DNA of 64,000 nt. Source: Podocnemis expansa (taxonomy: Eukaryota; Chordata; Testudines; Podocnemididae). Location: positions 16,386,783-16,450,782 of the forward strand of contig ML681998.1 in the NCBI GenBank assembly GCA_007922195.1, in the 5' to 3' direction. Numbering within the stretch: position 1 is the first letter of the stretch; each line of letters opens with the position of its first letter. Of the stretch, positions 60,400 to 64,000 are shown piece by piece. The translations under genes and the position numbers were made by a program. The notes beneath the pieces were generated by a model. The model was given only the letters and a program-made list of their open reading frames with translations, searched no databases and had not been told where the DNA came from.

Positions 60400-60590
60400 T
60401 ATGTGAGCAAGTGCTCCTTTGAGGAATGTCGGTGTTCATCTGTAGGCATCTGATCACCCTGTGCGTGAGCTCGGAGATCTTTGGTGCCAATGCCTGGTCA
60501 TGTCACACACATGCTGTCACCATCTCACACTGTGTTCAGCAGTTAAACAGCATTGTGCAATCAACCATCCCTCAGTTCCCTCTCTACCAC
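60400..60590 (+). repeat. Probable left inverted repeat of DIRS copy D
   Basis: GAGCAAGTGCTCCTTTGAGG at the outer side and CCATCCCTCAGTTCCCTCTC at the inner side take the positions of GTGCTGCTCC and CCTCAGTTCCTTCT in copy C. The equivalence is by layout and short words only. Confidence 0.45.
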
Positions 60591-60818
60591 CCACAGCTTG
60601 AGAGGGGGCTTTCAGCAGCACCTCTCTTTAGAGCTAGCTAGTTGTCTTCTTCCTTAGGCATAGCAGTTTAACTCTTCACCTACAAAAACCCTCTGGTTTA
60701 TCCTTCCCATTGCTTTTTTTTTTTTTAAACACCTTCTTTCCTTCCCTACCTTCCCACCCTATCTTTCCCTACTAGGATAGTTGAATAAGGACATAGGAAA
60801 TTTACAGAAAACACAGAA

Positions 60819-61110
60819 ATGCCCGATTCCCCTGAGTTTAAACACTGCCTGACTTGCAGACTCTCAATCCCACTCTCTGACGGGTGCTGTCAGTGTGTCC
60901 ATTGCCTTGGGTAATCACACATACCTGAGAGGTGCTCCCATTGTCACACCAGAGCAAATTTTATTTTATACACAGAGATCCAGACCACCTTATATCCAGC
61001 CACACAGAAACTTTGTCAACCAGCATAAACAATGTCAAGCTAAACGTCGCTTACCATCTAACCAAACCTCAACAAGTCAGGAGGCCTCCTCCAGGAAACA
61101 ACTTTGAAGG
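60819..61110 (+). pseudogene. DIRS copy D gag N-terminal remnant
   Basis: The ATG at 60819 opens MPDSPEFKHCLTCRL, and the Cys/His module follows with exactly the copy C spacing (CxxC-x12-CxxC-x4-H-x4-CxxC), although a TAA interrupts it after the fourth Cys. Most of Gag is then deleted: within about 250 bases the sequence reaches the segment that precedes RT (NNFEGQVKSTRQPH). Confidence 0.65.
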
Positions 61111-62756
61111 TCAGGTTAAGAGCACAAGACAACCTCATTGCCCCCCCAATATACATGCACAGGAATTACTTACCAGCAGAACTACCTTTCGGAACTGCCT
61201 GTCACCATTCTTACATCTCTGGGAAGAAATCACAATAGACAGATAGATAGGTTTTAGAAATAATAGACAAAGGATATTCTATCCCTTCAACCCACCCCCT
61301 TCTCTGTTCTTTTTCAAGAGCTCTTCTCTCAAGCTCCTTTTACAACAGGAAGTTCAGTGCCTCCTTTCACTAGGCGCTATAGAGACAGTCCCAATTCCTG
61401 ATATTACCTCACCCAGAATAAGGCAGTTGATTGGAGACTCATCCTAAATCTAAAGAGACTCAAGAAATTCGCCATGACTCATCACTTCAAGATGGTAGCA
61501 CTAGCAACAACAATTCCTGCCATAGAAAAGGGAGATTGGCTCTCTGCTTTCAGCTTCCAAGATGTGTACTTCCATATCACAATCTATCCCTTTGCACAGG
61601 AGATTCCTGAGGTTAACTCTGGGAGATCACCATTTTCAGTACAAGGCCCTACCCTTCAGACCCTCGACTGCACCCAGAGTGTTCTCAAAGGTACCATCAG
61701 GGGTGGTAGCTCACCTAAGAAAACAGGGCATAAGTATATTTCCTTACCTCGACAGCCTGATAAAAGCATCAAAACTAACAAAGGCACAAGAAGTCACATG
61801 CTCAGAAATGACTCTCTTTTCCAACCTAAGTCTATGAATAAACAGTGAGAAATCAACTACTATACCAGTACAAAAATTAGAATTTATGAGAGCTTTCCTC
61901 AACATGATACAGCTAAGAGCTACACACTACCCAAACAAAGATTTAGCAACATAATCAATCTCATAACTTCCATCTCCAACAACCCTCAAATATTGGCCGG
62001 GACTTGTCTACAATTCTTAGAACATATGTCCAGAATGACCTTTGTGGTGAAACATGCTAGACTACACAAGACTGCTGCAAACATGGCTCTGAACAATGTA
62101 GAACCCACAAAAACACAACGTCAACAGGACCCTAACATTACCACTCAATACAAAACAATCTCTAACATGGTGAACTATCCCAAACAATGTCTGTATGAGG
62201 GGTCCCATTTACCCAAAAAACCCCAACACTAACAGTCACAACAGATGGCTCCCTAATGGGCTTGGTGAGGGTGGAAGCACGTCTACTACAGAACAGAATC
62301 CAGGGCTTTTGGTTCAAATCAGAAATCAATATGCACATCAACCTGCTGGAACTGAGAGCAGTATGGTATGCATGCATGCAAGCAGTTCTTCCCCTTAATC
62401 GCCACCAGGTCAGTCAGAATATTCACAGACAGCATGACTTGCATGTACTATGCAAATCACCAAGGTGGCATGAGATCCCTGTCGTTATGCGAGGAAGCAC
62501 TCCTTCTTTGGAAGTAGTGCATCACACAGCATAGACATAACAGCTTCATACATCCCAAGAGAACTGAACACAGTCTCTGACTCCCTGAGCAGAGAGTTTA
62601 TGCATGCTCACAAATGGGGAATTAGCCTCATCATCCTCAGAACAATAATATTCAGATGCTGGGGTTTCCCTTCAGTAGGCTTATTTGCTGTGGCACAGAA
62701 TATCAAACTTCCACAGTTCTGTTCCAGAGCAGGGCTAGGACCAAAGTCTTTAAGAT
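61110..62756 (+). pseudogene. DIRS copy D RT-RNase H remnant
   Basis: RT is read in pieces: KMVALATTIPAIEKGDWLSA, motif A region FQDVYFHI, then in another frame FLRLTLGDHHFQYKALPFRP (motif B Gly to Arg) and IFPYLDS at about 61740-61756, where Ser replaces the second Asp. RNase H appears as VTTDGSLMGL and INMHINLLELRAVWYACMQA (D and E sites). LFAVAQNIKLPQFCSRA near 62680-62730 is the start of the methyltransferase-like domain. The CR1 follows at 62757. Confidence 0.7.
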
Positions 62757-64000
62757 ATAGAGTCATAGAAACATAGGGTTGGAAGGGACCTCATAGGTCA
62801 TCTAGTCCAGCCCCCTGCCAGAGGCAGGACCACTCCCACTAAACCATCCCAGTCAGGGTTTTGTCCAGCCAGGCCTTAAACACCTCCAAAGATGGAGACT
62901 CTACCACCTCCCTAGGCAGCTCATTCCAAGGCTTCACCACTCGCCTACTAAAAAAGATTTTTCCAATATCCAGCCTCGACCTCCGTAACTGCAACTTGAG
63001 ACCATCGCTCCTCATTCTGTCCTCTGTTATTACCGAGAAGAGTTGAGCTCCATCTTCCTTGGAGCATCCCTTCAAGTAGTTGAAGGTTGCTATCAAATCC
63101 CCCCCCCAATCTTCTCTTCTGCAGACTAAATAAGCCTAATGCTTTCAGTCTTTCCTCATAGGGCTTGTGCTCAAGCCCTTTGATCAATTTGGTTGCCCTC
63201 CGCTGAACTCTCTCTAGCATGTCCCTGTCCTTTTTGTAGCGGGGAGCTCAAAACTGAACACAGTATTCTAGATGTGGCCTCACCAGTGCAGAATAGAGGG
63301 GAATGATCAAATCCCCTGATCTGCTGGTAATACTTCTTTTGATGCAGCCCAGTATGCCATTGGCCTTTTTGGCCGCAAGAGAACACTGCTGACTCATATC
63401 TAGCTTCCCATCCACCATGACCCCCAGGTCCTTTTCTACACTGCTGCGACTTAGCTGAATGTTTCCCAGCCTGTAGCGGTTCAGGGGGTTTTTTCGTCCC
63501 ACATGCAGGATTTACACTTGTCCTTATTGAAGCTCATAAGATTTCTATTGGCCCACTGTTCCCATTTATCTAGGTCTCCCTGAATCCTGTCCTTGCCCTC
63601 CAACGTGTCTACTGGTCCCCCCAGCTTGGTGTCATCCGCAAACTTACTGAGAATGCAGTCTATTCCATCATCCAGATCATTGATGAAAATGTTGAACAGA
63701 ACTGGCCCCAGGACCGACCCCTGGGGCACACCACTCGTGACTGGTTGCCAGCTAGACATGGAACCATTGATTCCTACACACTGAAACTGTTGATCTAGCC
63801 AGTTTTCTGTCCACCTATCCAACCCATACTTCCTTAATTTGCCAATGAGAATGCTGTGGGAAACTGTATCAAAAGCCTTGCTAAAATCAAGGTATATCAC
63901 ATCAATGGATCTTCCTGCATCTAGAAAACCAGTCATCTGATCATAGAAGGAAACAAGATTGGTCAGGCATGATTTACTCTTGGTAAATCCATGCTGACTA
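62757..64000 (-). mobile_element. CR1 LINE inserted antisense, continues past the window end
   Basis: On the minus strand this is the C-terminal half of CR1 ORF2 and its 3' tail. The plus-strand end ATAGAGTCATAGAAACATAG and GGGTTGGAAGGGACCTCATA is the complement of the CR1 terminus. Insertion into DIRS copy D makes the CR1 the younger of the two. The 5' part lies beyond 64000. Confidence 0.93.
62839..63936 (-). pseudogene. CR1 ORF2 C-terminal region (reverse transcriptase), frameshifted
   Basis: Read from 63936 down: [20 protein letters not shown] (RT domain 3), [20 protein letters not shown] (domain 4), [10 protein letters not shown] (catalytic FADD, domain 5), then [49 protein letters not shown] and the terminal NELPREVVESPSLEVFKAWL with a stop at 62839-62841. 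At least three frame changes separate the blocks (about 63490, 63235 and 63080). The catalytic Asp pair is intact. The endonuclease domain is outside the window. Confidence 0.9.

Larger units (their letters stand above)
60400..62756 (+). mobile_element. DIRS-like retrotransposon copy D, 3' part displaced by CR1
   Basis: A left-repeat-like segment (about 60400-60590) is followed by a short Gag remnant, RT and RNase H remnants and the start of the methyltransferase-like domain, all on the + strand and heavily decayed. It stops abruptly at the 3' end of an antisense CR1. The left boundary is approximate because there is no right repeat to compare. Motif wording (QGISIFPYLDS, GHMSRMTFVVKHARLH) is closer to copy A than to B or C. 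Confidence 0.72.

Noticed and set aside
1..64000. CRISPR arrays, bacterial operons, tRNA or rRNA genes
   Set aside because: No spaced direct repeats, ribosome-binding context or clover-leaf sequences were seen; spliced exons and eukaryotic repeats rule out a prokaryotic source.

Overview
This window is vertebrate nuclear DNA, mostly intron of one very large gene on the + strand. Four short exons with canonical AG/GT borders and compatible phases (29403-29599, 36969-37150, 39038-39387, 52685-52846) encode consecutive pieces of VPS13B, the bridge-like lipid-transfer protein whose loss causes Cohen syndrome in humans. The repeat content suggests a non-avian sauropsid, most likely a turtle: CR1 LINEs with the ATTCTGTGAT-type tail, several DIRS-type tyrosine-recombinase retrotransposons, MIR-like SINE remnants, many short hAT-like elements and a Ty3/gypsy fragment. 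The species call is inference.

Layout. 1-4616: 3' part of a decayed DIRS-like retrotransposon (copy A, its left end lies outside the window). 4617-19292: intron or flank with scattered repeats, including a 312-bp fold-back element (8161-8472), two short hAT-like elements (10539-10747, 12481-12892) and a CR1 3' end (14865-15084). 19293-26325: DIRS copy B, complete in outline but decayed, and split by a 1.1-kb solo LTR with 5-bp target duplications (20200-21310). 26865-27719: a hAT-like element with a second DNA element nested in it. 29403-39387: three VPS13B exons, with a Ty3/gypsy pol fragment plus a probable LTR in the first intron. 41979-47940: DIRS copy C, the best preserved, with both inverted terminal repeats, the internal complementary region and all three gene blocks (Gag, RT/RNase H/methyltransferase, tyrosine recombinase). 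52685-52846: fourth exon. 53939-55690: a second nested pair of DNA elements. 58524-58809: a hAT-like element with a perfect 8-bp duplication. About 60400-62756: DIRS copy D, cut by a CR1 LINE inserted antisense (62757 to beyond the window end).

The host gene supplies the only non-transposon coding sequence. All four DIRS copies lie in the same orientation as VPS13B. The three copies with a visible right end each carry a consensus 5' splice site there, pointing outward on the sense strand. A Cys/His module with fixed spacing is shared by the Gag N-termini of copies B, C and D. These DIRS features are the most unusual content here.
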